DNA of 64,000 nt from Maribacter algarum (ex Zhang et al. 2020) (lineage in GTDB: Bacteria; Bacteroidota; Bacteroidia; Flavobacteriales; Flavobacteriaceae): the NCBI RefSeq assembly GCF_005885635.1, contig NZ_VATY01000001.1:1984001-2048000 (forward strand), written 5' to 3'. Position numbers and translations under genes: made by a program. The notes beneath the pieces were generated by a model. The model saw only the letters and a list, made by a program, of their open reading frames with translations, had not been told where the DNA came from and did not search any database. Of this stretch, positions 35,447 through 43,726 are shown piece after piece. The stretch's first letter is position 1. Each line of letters starts with the position of its first letter.

Positions 35447-36475
35447 CTATTTGATTAAAATACTCTTGTAGCGTTCTAAGTTTTTAAGGGCGATACCAGT
35501 ACCTCTAACAACCGCTCTTAAGGGGTCCTCGGCTATATACACAGGTAGATCAGTTTTTTGTGATAGTCTTCTGTCTAAGCCACGTAACATAGAACCTCCG
35601 CCGGCTAAATAAATACCGGTATTATAAATATCAGCCGCTAACTCTGGTGGTGTTTGTGATAAGGTTTCCATAACCGCATCTTCAACACGTAGAATAGATT
35701 TATCCAACGCCTTCGCTATTTCACGATAGGAAATCTGAACTTGTTTTGGTTTTCCTGTCAACAAATCACGCCCTTGTACTGACTTCTCATCTGGAGGTGT
35801 TTGTAAGTCTTCCGTTGCCGAACCAATTTCGATTTTGATATTCTCAGCTGTACTTTCGCCAACATACAAGTTGTGTTGTGTACGCATGTAGTAAATGATA
35901 TCATTGGTGAAAACATCACCTGCAATTTTGACGGACTTGTCGCAAACAATTCCGCCCAAGGCAATAACCGCGATTTCTGTAGTTCCACCACCTATGTCAA
36001 CGATCATGTTTCCTTTTGGCTGCATGATATCTAATCCGATACCAATTGCTGCTGCCATTGGTTCGTGAATCAAGTAAACTTCTTTACCATTTACACGTTC
36101 AGCGGATTCCTTTACCGCTCGCATTTCCACTTCTGTAATTCCTGAAGGAATACAAATCACCATTCGTAATGCAGGTGGGAACCATTTCTTTTTTAGAGCG
36201 GGAATGTTTTTGATAAACATATTGATCATCTTTTCAGATGCATCAAAATCTGCAATTACCCCATCTTTAAGAGGTCGAATCGTTTTTATGTTTTCATGAG
36301 TTTTACCTTGCATCATGTTAGCTTCTTTGCCAACTGCAATGATTTTACCAGAAATGCGGTCTCTGGCAACAATCGACGGACTGTCAACAACGACTTTGTC
36401 CATGTGAATGATTAGAGTGTTCGCGGTACCTAAATCGATCGCGATTTCCTCGGTCAAGAAATCAAAAAATCCCAT
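35447..36475 (-). CDS. mreB: Rod-shape-determining actin homologue MreB
   Basis: 342 residues, full length. It is a bacterial actin that forms membrane-bound filaments and steers the elongation machinery. Nucleotide-binding motifs are IDLGTANTLI near residues 13-22, MIVDIGGGTTEIAVIALGGIV (phosphate 2) and IYLAGGGSMLRGLDRRL (adenosine). EPMAAAIGIGLDI and the N-terminal FLTEEIAIDLG are also typical. A separate promoter-like TACTTTTG precedes it, so it can be transcribed independently of purH, which ends 65 bases upstream. Confidence 0.98.
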   Translation of the reverse strand: MGFFDFLTEEIAIDLGTANTLIIHMDKVVVDSPSIVARDRISGKIIAVGKEANMMQGKTHENIKTIRPLKDGVIADFDASEKMINMFIKNIPALKKKWFPPALRMVICIPSGITEVEMRAVKESAERVNGKEVYLIHEPMAAAIGIGLDIMQPKGNMIVDIGGGTTEIAVIALGGIVCDKSVKIAGDVFTNDIIYYMRTQHNLYVGESTAENIKIEIGSATEDLQTPPDEKSVQGRDLLTGKPKQVQISYREIAKALDKSILRVEDAVMETLSQTPPELAADIYNTGIYLAGGGSMLRGLDRRLSQKTDLPVYIAEDPLRAVVRGTGIALKNLERYKSILIK

Positions 36476-36526
36476 TATTAATTCGTTTGGTTATGTTACA
36501 TGTATGCGTGGGGTGCATTTCATCGA

Positions 36527-36534
36527 CAAAAGTA
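36527..36534 (-). promoter_or_regulatory. Putative -7 element of the mreB run
   Basis: Minus-strand TACTTTTG matches TAnnTTTG. It lies in the short gap after purH, about 50 bases before the mreB start. No clear -33 element is seen. Confidence 0.45.
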
Positions 36535-36540
36535 GTAAAA

Positions 36541-38070
36541 TTAATGCTTGAAATGACGTGTGCCTGTCATTACCATGGCAACACCATTTTCATTGCAATA
36601 ATCAATACTTAATTGGTCTTTTATCGATCCGCCCGGTTGTATAACGCATGAAATACCACTTTTATGCGCAATTTCTACACAATCTGGAAAAGGGAAGAAA
36701 GCATCACTCGCCATAACCGCTCCTTCAAGGTCGAAGTTAAAAGACTTTGCCTTGTGAATAGCCTGATTTAAGGCGTCTACACGAGATGTTTGTCCTGTGC
36801 CACTAGCACATAATTGCTTGTTTTTAGCTAGAACAATTGTGTTAGATTTGGTATGCTTACATAGTTTAGAGGCAAAAATCAAATCTTCAATTTCTTCAGC
36901 TGAAGGTTCTTTGGTAGTCACTTTAGTTAGGTCTTCTGGAGTATCGGTTTTATGGTCTTTTTCTTGCAATAGCATTCCATTCAAACAAGTTCTTACAATC
37001 ATTTCAGGCATTTCCACATCGTTTTGAATCAAAATGATGCGATTTTTCTTGCCCTTTAGAATTTCTAAAGCGTCTTCAGCATAGCTTGGTGCGATTACTA
37101 CTTCGCAAAATAACTTGTGGATTTCTTCAGCAGTTGCTTTATCGATTTCTTTATTACTGATTAGTACACCACCAAAAGCCGAAACTGGGTCTCCTGCAAG
37201 TGCATCTATGTAAGCCTGATGTAAGTTGTCTCTTTGAGCTAATCCACATGCATTATTGTGTTTAAGAATGGCAAAAGTGGGCTCGTCGTTTTTGAATTCA
37301 AGCATTAAATTTACCGCGGCATCAACATCGAGAAGGTTATTGTACGAAAGCTCTTTTCCATGAATTTTAGAAAACATAGCATCGAAGTCTCCGAAGAAGA
37401 ATCCTTTTTGATGTGGATTTTCTCCATAACGTAAAACCTTCCCATTTGTCTCACTAACTTTTAAGGCGGCTAACTCGTGGTTTTTATTGAAATAGTTGAA
37501 AATTGCAGTATCGTAATGTGAAGAAACATTAAAGGATTTTGCAGCAAATCGTTTGCGGTCCTCAAGAGTGGTACTTCCGTTTCCAGAGGAAATCAAATCT
37601 AAAACTTCGCTATAATCCTCCATGGAAGAAACACAGAGGACATCTTTGTAATTTTTAGCTGCGGCACGGATTAATGAAATACCACCAATATCGATTTTTT
37701 CAATTATGTCTTGCTCGGATGCTCCACTGGCAACGGTTTTTTCAAATGGATATAAATCAACAATAACAATGTCTAATTGGGGTATTTCGAATTCCTCAAG
37801 TTGGGCGACATCACCTTCATGGTCTTGACGATTTAAAATACCTCCAAAAACTTTGGGATGCAATGTCTTTACTCTTCCTCCAAGAATAGAAGGATAACTA
37901 GTCACATCTTCAACGGGCACCACATCAATGCCTAAATCTTTGATAAATTTCTCGGTTCCACCTGTTGAGTATATGGTGATTCCGAGTTCATCAAATTTAC
38001 GGACAATAGGTTCTAATCCGTCTTTGTGAAATACTGAAATTAAGGCTGAAGTGGCTTTTTTGATGCTCAT
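36541..38070 (-). CDS. purH: Bifunctional AICAR formyltransferase/IMP cyclohydrolase PurH
   Basis: 509 residues. It catalyses the last two steps of IMP synthesis. The N-terminal IMP cyclohydrolase (MGS-like) domain carries STGGTEKFIKDLGI, SYPSILGGRVKTLHPKVFGGIL and DIGGISLIRAAAKNY. The AICAR transformylase domain carries LRYGENPHQKGFFF, KHNNACGLA, DPVSAFGGVL, GQTSRVDALNQAI and ASDAFFPFPD. The C-terminus ends with the conserved VMTGTRHFKH. It precedes mreB, an arrangement known from other flavobacteria. A TATTTTTG element lies about 35 bases before its start. Confidence 0.98.
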   Translation of the reverse strand: MSIKKATSALISVFHKDGLEPIVRKFDELGITIYSTGGTEKFIKDLGIDVVPVEDVTSYPSILGGRVKTLHPKVFGGILNRQDHEGDVAQLEEFEIPQLDIVIVDLYPFEKTVASGASEQDIIEKIDIGGISLIRAAAKNYKDVLCVSSMEDYSEVLDLISSGNGSTTLEDRKRFAAKSFNVSSHYDTAIFNYFNKNHELAALKVSETNGKVLRYGENPHQKGFFFGDFDAMFSKIHGKELSYNNLLDVDAAVNLMLEFKNDEPTFAILKHNNACGLAQRDNLHQAYIDALAGDPVSAFGGVLISNKEIDKATAEEIHKLFCEVVIAPSYAEDALEILKGKKNRIILIQNDVEMPEMIVRTCLNGMLLQEKDHKTDTPEDLTKVTTKEPSAEEIEDLIFASKLCKHTKSNTIVLAKNKQLCASGTGQTSRVDALNQAIHKAKSFNFDLEGAVMASDAFFPFPDCVEIAHKSGISCVIQPGGSIKDQLSIDYCNENGVAMVMTGTRHFKH

Positions 38071-38104
38071 TTTTTATGTGCTAGTGGTTACGTTTATAAG
38101 CACA

Positions 38105-38112
38105 CAAAAATA
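38105..38112 (-). promoter_or_regulatory. Putative -7 element of purH
   Basis: Minus-strand TATTTTTG exactly matches TAnnTTTG, about 35 bases before the purH start codon. The -33 region is not a clear TTTG. Confidence 0.5.
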
Positions 38113-38176
38113 CTTTTTTTGTTGCGAAAAAATCCGTCAGGTTATCAACAATAGAGCTAAAGTTTTGAACTGTTTA

Positions 38177-38629
38177 TTATAAAATACCCGCCACTTTTTC
38201 ATTCACGAATTCCAAAAATCGTTCATCGGCTTCTGTAAAGGGATCAGGGGTATTGGAATCAATATCGATTTGGCCCACATTTTCGCCATTCACAAATAGG
38301 GGAATTACAATTTCGGACTTTACCGTAATACTGCAAGCAATGTAGTTATCTTGAGCCTGTACGTCAGGCACAACAAAGTTTTCGTTAGAAACGGCTACCT
38401 GTCCACATATGCCTTTTCCAAAAGGAATTATCGTATGGTCTGTAGGTTCCCCAACATAGGGTCCCAATTTTAGTTCTGGCTTATCTCCATTCTTAAAATA
38501 AAAACCTACCCAATCGTAGTAGTCAATATTCGCATTGAGAAGTTGACATATTTGTAGTAAGCGTTCTTCAACACTGCTAGATTTTTGGGTTATTATTTCA
38601 GTTACTTGTGGTTTTAATTTTTCAAACAT
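38177..38629 (-). CDS. GAF-domain protein, free methionine-(R)-sulfoxide reductase-like
   Basis: 150 residues forming a single GAF domain: DWVGFYFKNGDKPELKLGPYVG, PFGKGICGQVA, and SEIVIPLFVNGENVGQIDIDSNTPDPFTEADERFLE. This is the fRMsr (MsrC) pattern, a family that reduces free methionine-R-sulfoxide. Two of the three conserved cysteines are present: Cys75 (GICG) and Cys99 (YIACSIT). The third, normally some ten residues before GxCG (Cys84 in E. coli), is replaced here by the polar stretch EPTDHT. Cys28 might substitute, or the enzyme may use a different recycling route. It is a monocistronic gene between purH and the divergent metal-handling cluster. Confidence 0.82.
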   Translation of the reverse strand: MFEKLKPQVTEIITQKSSSVEERLLQICQLLNANIDYYDWVGFYFKNGDKPELKLGPYVGEPTDHTIIPFGKGICGQVAVSNENFVVPDVQAQDNYIACSITVKSEIVIPLFVNGENVGQIDIDSNTPDPFTEADERFLEFVNEKVAGIL

Positions 38630-38743
38630 AGGAGCAATTAATTCACTTCAAAAGTGGAATTTTTAAAGAAAAATTACAATACGATTCGACTTAAATATTC
38701 GTTAAGATAAAAACGGTTTTTACAAAGCCAAGTAACTATTTCG

Positions 38744-38751
38744 TAATTTTG
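38744..38751 (+). promoter_or_regulatory. Putative -7 element of the metal-handling cluster
   Basis: TAATTTTG exactly matches TAnnTTTG and ends five bases before the ATG at 38757, implying a leaderless or nearly leaderless transcript. No strong -33 element is visible. Confidence 0.45.
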
Positions 38752-38756
38752 CACTA

Positions 38757-39173
38757 ATGCAAGAAGTATTTCATAAAATAATGTCGATTATAATGGCACT
38801 TTTGCTTTTGCTTTCCACAGTTTCGTGGAAGGTTGAAAAGCACTATTGCATGGGGCGCTTAATGGATGTTGCCTTATTCACTGATGTAGATACTTGTGGC
38901 ATGGATATGCCTATGTCGATGGATGATGAGAACCTTGGAGAAACCGAAAACTCTTGTTGTGATAATGAGGTGGTTTTTGTAGAAGGTCAAGATGATTTGA
39001 AGATTTCTTTTAATGATTTAGATGTGGAGCAGCAATCTTTTCTGGTTGCTTTTACTCATACATATTTACATTCTTTACAAAATGTAAAGGAACAACCCGT
39101 TCCGCACAAACTATACCCTCCACCCATTTTGGTCAAGGACATTCAGTTGCTTGACGAAGTTTTTCTAATTTGA
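38757..39173 (+). CDS. HYC_CC_PP-type small exported protein, candidate metal-binding
   Basis: 138 residues with an N-terminal hydrophobic signal (about residues 8-22). The three motifs that name the HYC_CC_PP family are present: KHYCMG near residue 30, SCCDNE near 62-67 and YPPPIL near 121-126. Between the first two lies a Met-rich stretch, CGMDMPMSMDDE, the kind of soft-metal ligand cluster used for Cu(I). The C-terminus is LLDEVFLI. The function of the family is unknown. As the first gene before an HMA-MauE fusion and a TonB-dependent receptor, it may bind or sense copper in the envelope, which is inference. The stop codon lies in the left arm of an inverted-repeat element. Confidence 0.8.
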   Translation: MQEVFHKIMSIIMALLLLLSTVSWKVEKHYCMGRLMDVALFTDVDTCGMDMPMSMDDENLGETENSCCDNEVVFVEGQDDLKISFNDLDVEQQSFLVAFTHTYLHSLQNVKEQPVPHKLYPPPILVKDIQLLDEVFLI

Positions 39174-39297
39174 TTTATTGTCATTCCCGTGAAGACGGGA
39201 ATCTATTTTCGGTTTAAACTCCAAAAGATGCTATAAACTTGGTATTGGAGGAGTTAATCGAACAATTTTCCCTTCGAGGAAATGACAATAAATCAAA
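39169..39297. repeat. Inverted REP-like doublet between the HYC protein and HMA-MauE genes
   Basis: Arms of 20 bases at 39169-39188 and 39278-39297 are complementary at 19 positions. Each arm leads into a copy of the unit TCATTCCCGTGAAGACGGGAAT, the second one degenerate (TCATTTCCTCGAAGGGAAA on the minus strand). The left arm covers the stop codon of the upstream gene. Two more copies in the same inverted arrangement lie at 46554-46635. Confidence 0.7.
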
Positions 39298-39305
39298 TAC
39301 AATTC

Positions 39306-40031
39306 ATGAAACATACATATAAAATCACAGGAATGACCTGCAACGGTTGCGTAGCTTCAGTTGCGGACGAGCTTTCAAAAATTGACGGGGTACAAAAAAT
39401 CGAAGTTAGTTTAGAAAGAGCTGAGGCCGAAATCTCAATGTCTTCGCATATTGCCCTTAGTGCCTTCAAATCAGCCTTGCCTAGTAAGTATTCAATAGCT
39501 GAAATAGGAAATCATACTTCAGGAATCACATCGAATTCCTCGGAAGAGAAATCAAAATTTCAACAATTGAAACCCTTGTTTTTGATTTTCCTTTATCTCT
39601 TTAGCGCAGGCTTTTTGCTAAACTATCAAGATTGGAATCTCGGTGAGTTTATGCTCGACTTTATGGGACTTTTCTATATCGTTTTTAGCTTTTTCAAGCT
39701 TCTAGATTTAAAAGGATTTCCCGAAAGTTTTCGCAAGTACGACCCCTTGGCAAAAGTATTTCCAGCTTATGGTTGGGCATATCCATTTATTGAATTGGCA
39801 CTAGGACTTTTATTCTTAATGCGACTTCAAATCACTGCTGCCCTTGTCATTACCATTGTGATTTTAGGAATAACGACCATTGGGGTCACAAGAACCTTGC
39901 TCGATAAAAAGAGCATTCGTTGTGCTTGTTTAGGTACCGCCTTACAACTACCCATGACAGAAGCGACCTTTATTGAAAACTTCATCATGTTGGTAATGGC
40001 AATCTCAATGTTGGTTATTCAATTTATTTAA
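39306..40031 (+). CDS. HMA domain fused to MauE/DoxX-like membrane domain
   Basis: 241 residues from the ATG at 39306; an in-frame ATG at 39282 lies inside the repeat element. The cytoplasmic N-terminal HMA domain (residues 1-68) has the metal-binding motif GMTCNGC. A linker and a membrane domain of about five helices follow, resembling MauE/DoxX redox-associated proteins. This carries FRKYDPLAKVFPAYGWAYPFIELALGLLFL and the Cys motif RCACLGTAL near residue 210. HMA domains carry Cu(I) or Zn(II), and MauE-type proteins serve disulfide or redox handling in the membrane. The fusion suggests coupling of metal delivery to thiol chemistry. It is followed by a TonB-dependent receptor seven bases later. 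Confidence 0.85.
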   Translation: MKHTYKITGMTCNGCVASVADELSKIDGVQKIEVSLERAEAEISMSSHIALSAFKSALPSKYSIAEIGNHTSGITSNSSEEKSKFQQLKPLFLIFLYLFSAGFLLNYQDWNLGEFMLDFMGLFYIVFSFFKLLDLKGFPESFRKYDPLAKVFPAYGWAYPFIELALGLLFLMRLQITAALVITIVILGITTIGVTRTLLDKKSIRCACLGTALQLPMTEATFIENFIMLVMAISMLVIQFI

Positions 40032-40037
40032 ACAAAA

Positions 40038-42308
40038 ATGAAACTATACATATATATAATATTAGGGGTATTGCCCGCACTTTCACTAGCGCAAGATAAG
40101 GTTGAAGGTATGGTGATGGAGGGTAATACTGAGAACAAACATATTGGTCTCCCCGGAGCCAATGTGTATTGGATGAACTCCCAAATCGGTACGATTACCA
40201 ATGATGAGGGATTATTCAGTATTCCCTTTTCAAAGGAATATAATAAGTTGATAATTAGTTATGTCGGATTTCAATCGGACACCTTAACCATCAATGAGCC
40301 AAAAATGGTACATCATACTTTAAAACCCTCGAACGAATTGGATGAGGTTGTGGTAGAAAAAAAGCGAGACGCTGTTCAAAAAGCGTATTTCAGTCCTCAG
40401 AATGTGATTACCGTAAATAGCGCTGAATTATTAAAAGCAGCTTGCTGCAACTTGTCTGAAAGTTTTGAGACAAACCCTGCGATTGATGTGAACTTTTCTG
40501 ATGCCTTGACAGGTACGAAACAGATTCAAATGCTGGGCTTGACGAGTCCTTATTTGTTAATTACTCAAGAAAATATTCCTATGGTACGTGGTGCATCGCA
40601 AGCTTTCGGGTTGACGTTTACGCCCGGTACATGGGTAGAGAGTATTCAAATTACCAAAGGTGCAGGAAGTGTCGTGAATGGTTACGAGAGTATTTCGGGT
40701 CAAATCAACGCGGAATTGGTCAAACCCTTAACGGACAAAGAATTATTCTTCAACGGCTATTTCAATAGAAATGGTCGTATGGAATTGAATACGCACATCA
40801 ACCGCAAACTCAATGATAAATGGAGTTCTGGTCTCTATATTCATGGGAATGCTAGAACTCAAGAAGTAGATAATAATGAAGATGGATTTTTAGATGTCCC
40901 TTTTGCCAACCAAATCAACATCATGAATCGTTGGCAATACCAAAACGCCGAAACCGGTTGGGTGAGTTTTTTAAATTTTAGATTTCTAAATGATGAAAAA
41001 CAAGTAGGACAGGTTGATTTTGACCCTGAAACTCAAGATGCAGTGAGAGGTTTTGGGAATGCAAGTTCGTTGAGCGGAGACGAAGCGTGGGGAAGCGAGA
41101 TTGCGACACGCCGTTTCGATACCTCTTTAAAGTTGGGATATGTTTTTCCTGAACTGCCGTTTCAAAGTTTTGGTTTTCAGGCATCCTATAGCAATCATGA
41201 CCAAGAATCGTATTTTGGTCTGAATCGCTATGATATAAATCATGAGAGCATCTATTCAAATTTGATTTTTAATTCAATCCTGGGAAGTACACAAAACAAG
41301 TTCAAAACAGGAATCACATTTGCTCATGATAGCTATGAAGAATTGGTAAACAATACTGATTTTTCTAGAGATGACACTTCGGTTGGTGCCTTTTTCGAAT
41401 ACAGTTATGATAATTTAGAGAAAGTAAACCTGACTGCAGGTCTTAGAATCGATTCGCATAACAGATTGGGTACATTTATCACACCTCGTTTGCATATTCA
41501 ATATACCCCGTGGGAAAGAGGAAGTCTTAAAGGTTCTTTTGGAAGGGGTAGGAGAGCAGCAAACATTTTTGCAGAGAACCAACAATTATTTGGCTCCTCA
41601 AGACAGATACAAGTTTTAGACTCCGAAGGGAGTATCTATGGTTTAGATGCGGAAGATGCCTGGAATTATGGAGTTAGTTTTCTTCAAGGATTTACTTTTC
41701 TTGATAGACCAGGTGATGTTACCCTCGATTTCTATAAAACAGATTTTAAGAATCAAGTTGTTGTAGATTGGGAAAACCCAAGGGCAATATCCTTTTACAA
41801 TCTAAATGGAAATAGTTCTGCAAGTAGTTTTCAACTAGAAGTCAATCACGAAATTCTACCGAAGTTGGAATTGCGAACCGCATATAAGTTTTATGATGTG
41901 AATACGGATTATCGTTCCGGAAATTTACAGAAACCACTGGTGGCGCAACATCGCTTTTTTGCCAATGTGGGTTATGAAACCACACTAACTGAGAAAGGTG
42001 GTCAATGGAAATTCGACTATACATTACATACGCTTGGAAAACAACGTTTGCCGAATACGGATGTGAATCCTGTAGAGTTTCGGCTGGGAGAATTTGCAGA
42101 TGGGTATAGCTTGATGAATGCACAGGTCACCAAAGTGTTTTCAGAACATTTTGAAATTTATGCAGGAGGTGAAAATTTGACTAATTTTAGACAAAATAAC
42201 CCTGTATTGAGTGTGGAAAACCCGTTTGGCGCAAATTTTGATACCAGTATTGTATATGCACCGATTATGGGGCGAATGATATATGGAGGATTTCGATATA
42301 AACTATAA
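40038..42308 (+). CDS. TonB-dependent receptor of the metal-handling cluster
   Basis: 756 residues with a signal peptide ending SLAQ (about residue 19). A carboxypeptidase-regulatory-like beta-sandwich (about 20-105) is followed by a plug (about 115-225) and a 22-strand barrel ending in MIYGGFRYKL. The plug starts with LLKAACCNLSESFETNPAIDV, with vicinal cysteines, unusual in an ordinary SusC- or siderophore-type receptor. GLTSPYLLITQENIPM and VVNGYESISGQINAELVKP are plug signatures. No SusD partner is present, so the substrate is more likely a metal complex than a glycan. It shares a run with two HMA proteins, and I predict soft-metal (copper) transport; the substrate is not shown by the sequence. 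Confidence 0.88.
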   Translation: MKLYIYIILGVLPALSLAQDKVEGMVMEGNTENKHIGLPGANVYWMNSQIGTITNDEGLFSIPFSKEYNKLIISYVGFQSDTLTINEPKMVHHTLKPSNELDEVVVEKKRDAVQKAYFSPQNVITVNSAELLKAACCNLSESFETNPAIDVNFSDALTGTKQIQMLGLTSPYLLITQENIPMVRGASQAFGLTFTPGTWVESIQITKGAGSVVNGYESISGQINAELVKPLTDKELFFNGYFNRNGRMELNTHINRKLNDKWSSGLYIHGNARTQEVDNNEDGFLDVPFANQINIMNRWQYQNAETGWVSFLNFRFLNDEKQVGQVDFDPETQDAVRGFGNASSLSGDEAWGSEIATRRFDTSLKLGYVFPELPFQSFGFQASYSNHDQESYFGLNRYDINHESIYSNLIFNSILGSTQNKFKTGITFAHDSYEELVNNTDFSRDDTSVGAFFEYSYDNLEKVNLTAGLRIDSHNRLGTFITPRLHIQYTPWERGSLKGSFGRGRRAANIFAENQQLFGSSRQIQVLDSEGSIYGLDAEDAWNYGVSFLQGFTFLDRPGDVTLDFYKTDFKNQVVVDWENPRAISFYNLNGNSSASSFQLEVNHEILPKLELRTAYKFYDVNTDYRSGNLQKPLVAQHRFFANVGYETTLTEKGGQWKFDYTLHTLGKQRLPNTDVNPVEFRLGEFADGYSLMNAQVTKVFSEHFEIYAGGENLTNFRQNNPVLSVENPFGANFDTSIVYAPIMGRMIYGGFRYKL

Positions 42309-42324
42309 CAACTAAAATAATAAT

Positions 42325-42684
42325 ATGAAAAAACTAGCGATTACAATAGTTCTTTTTATGGCGACTACAGTGGTTTTTGCCCAAGATAAAAATAAGAAAA
42401 TGACTATGGAGGTTGATGGTGTCTGTGAAATGTGTAAAATGCGTATTGAGAAAGCAGCTTTGGGGGTTAAAGGCGTGAAGTACGCTTTATGGGATGTGGT
42501 CTCACATGATTTGTCTCTCATTATAGATGAGCGAAAAACTGACCCAATGAAAATCAAAACGGCTTTGGTCGCAGTAGGTCATGATACAAAAGAGCTAAAA
42601 GCAACAGAGGAAGCTTATAACAAGGTAATGCCCTGCTGTAAGTATCGTGATGATGAGGTTGTGAAGAGTCACAAAACTAATTAA
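42325..42684 (+). CDS. Periplasmic HMA-domain metal-binding protein
   Basis: 119 residues with a signal peptide (LAITIVLFMATTVVFAQ, cleavage near residue 20). A single HMA-fold domain follows with the motif VCEMCKMRIEKAAL, a CxxC metal site near residues 34-37. After the domain comes a tail with a second cysteine pair, MPCCKYRDDE, near 105. A secreted HMA protein right after a TonB-dependent receptor could receive the metal in the periplasm and pass it to the cytoplasmic HMA-MauE fusion. The gene is 16 bases after the receptor gene. Confidence 0.85.
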   Translation: MKKLAITIVLFMATTVVFAQDKNKKMTMEVDGVCEMCKMRIEKAALGVKGVKYALWDVVSHDLSLIIDERKTDPMKIKTALVAVGHDTKELKATEEAYNKVMPCCKYRDDEVVKSHKTN

Positions 42685-42723
42685 AAGACTCCTTTTGTAA
42701 GGAAACGCAAAATTCTTTTACTA

Positions 42724-42767
42724 AATCCGTATCGCTCTGTGAAAAGGAAATGATACGGATTCTCTTT
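42724..42767 (+). promoter_or_regulatory. Terminator-like hairpin over the start codon of the next gene
   Basis: A 10-bp perfect stem (AATCCGTATC at 42724-42733, GATACGGATT at 42752-42761) with an 18-base loop is followed by CTCTTTTTT. The ATG of the downstream barrel gene (42750-42752) lies at the loop/right-arm border. It could act as a partial terminator or as a translation-blocking structure. Confidence 0.55.
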
Positions 42768-43721
42768 TTTAGCCTTTTTCTACTAGGCTGTCATCAGGTT
42801 TTTTCACAAACCTGTTGTTCAGGTGGTGTGCCTTTATCTAATAATTTGGGATTACCTAACGAAGGAAAAGGTTCTTTCACAGTAGGTCTAAATTATGATT
42901 ATAATAACCTGAATACTTTAAATGCTGGTTCCGATAAATTGAATGATGACTCGAGACTTCGCATTACTAATTCTATTTTACTTAATGCGGGTTATGCTAT
43001 TTCAGATAGATTTTCCTTGGAGGCACTTTTTACATGGGTTAATCAGACAAGAACCATTTCACAATTCGGAAATGAAAATTTTTCTGAAACGCAGGGTATT
43101 GGGGATGCCGTCTTTTTAGTGAAATATGCGATTCCAAATGTATTAGGTTCCCAATCGGTTTTCAACGTTGGTGTTGGAACAAAAGCGCCTTTTGGGAAGT
43201 CAGACTTAACAACAACTGAGGGATTTCAATTAACGGCTGATTTGCAACCCGGAAGTGGTGCCTGGGATCTCTTAGGGTGGTTATCCATCTCAAAGGGATT
43301 GAATTTTAGGCCATCGGCAACATTGTCAGGAAGTATTACCTATAGAGCTACTGGTGAGAATACATCTTATTTGAATAATACTTCCATATATGAGTTTGGA
43401 AATGTTGTACAGACCAATATTGGATATACAGACCAATTTTTGTTGTTCAACACCATAATCAATCCTGGATTGATCTTAAAGTATCGTAAGGCGTCTTCGG
43501 ATAAGGTAGAGAGCTCAGAGTTACCTAATACAGGTGGGGAATGGGTTTTCGTACGTCCCGAATTGGCTGTGAAAATTACACCGAGCGTAACCTTTAACTC
43601 AAGATTGGAAATTCCCTTTTATAGTTATGTTGAAGGTACACAATTAACGCCTACGCTTCGGTTTACGGCTGGAATTACAGTACTCCTAAAAAAGAATAAA
43701 GTATTGAACACTATAAATTAA
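42750..43721 (+). CDS. Outer-membrane barrel protein of the metal-handling cluster
   Basis: 323 residues. The N-terminus IRILFFSLFLLGCHQVFSQ is a signal peptide, with either signal-peptidase I cleavage after VFSQ (near 20) or a lipoprotein site at LLGC (Cys14). The mature protein opens with TCCSGGVPLSNNLGLP, again a vicinal Cys pair. It continues as a beta-barrel of alternating strands, ending LTPTLRFTAGITVLL. Similar proteins of Bacteroidota are labelled putative transporters of the phenol-degradation MetA type. The position after the receptor and periplasmic HMA protein suggests an outer-membrane role in the same pathway. A terminator-like hairpin covers its start codon, so its expression may be set below that of upstream genes. 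Confidence 0.75.
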   Translation: MIRILFFSLFLLGCHQVFSQTCCSGGVPLSNNLGLPNEGKGSFTVGLNYDYNNLNTLNAGSDKLNDDSRLRITNSILLNAGYAISDRFSLEALFTWVNQTRTISQFGNENFSETQGIGDAVFLVKYAIPNVLGSQSVFNVGVGTKAPFGKSDLTTTEGFQLTADLQPGSGAWDLLGWLSISKGLNFRPSATLSGSITYRATGENTSYLNNTSIYEFGNVVQTNIGYTDQFLLFNTIINPGLILKYRKASSDKVESSELPNTGGEWVFVRPELAVKITPSVTFNSRLEIPFYSYVEGTQLTPTLRFTAGITVLLKKNKVLNTIN

Positions 43722-43726
43722 ATGCT

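Noticed and set aside
39169-39297. Insertion sequence or MITE with target duplication
   Set aside because: No flanking direct repeat was found, and the arms belong to a repeated unit that also occurs as a doublet elsewhere, so a REP-like element fits better.
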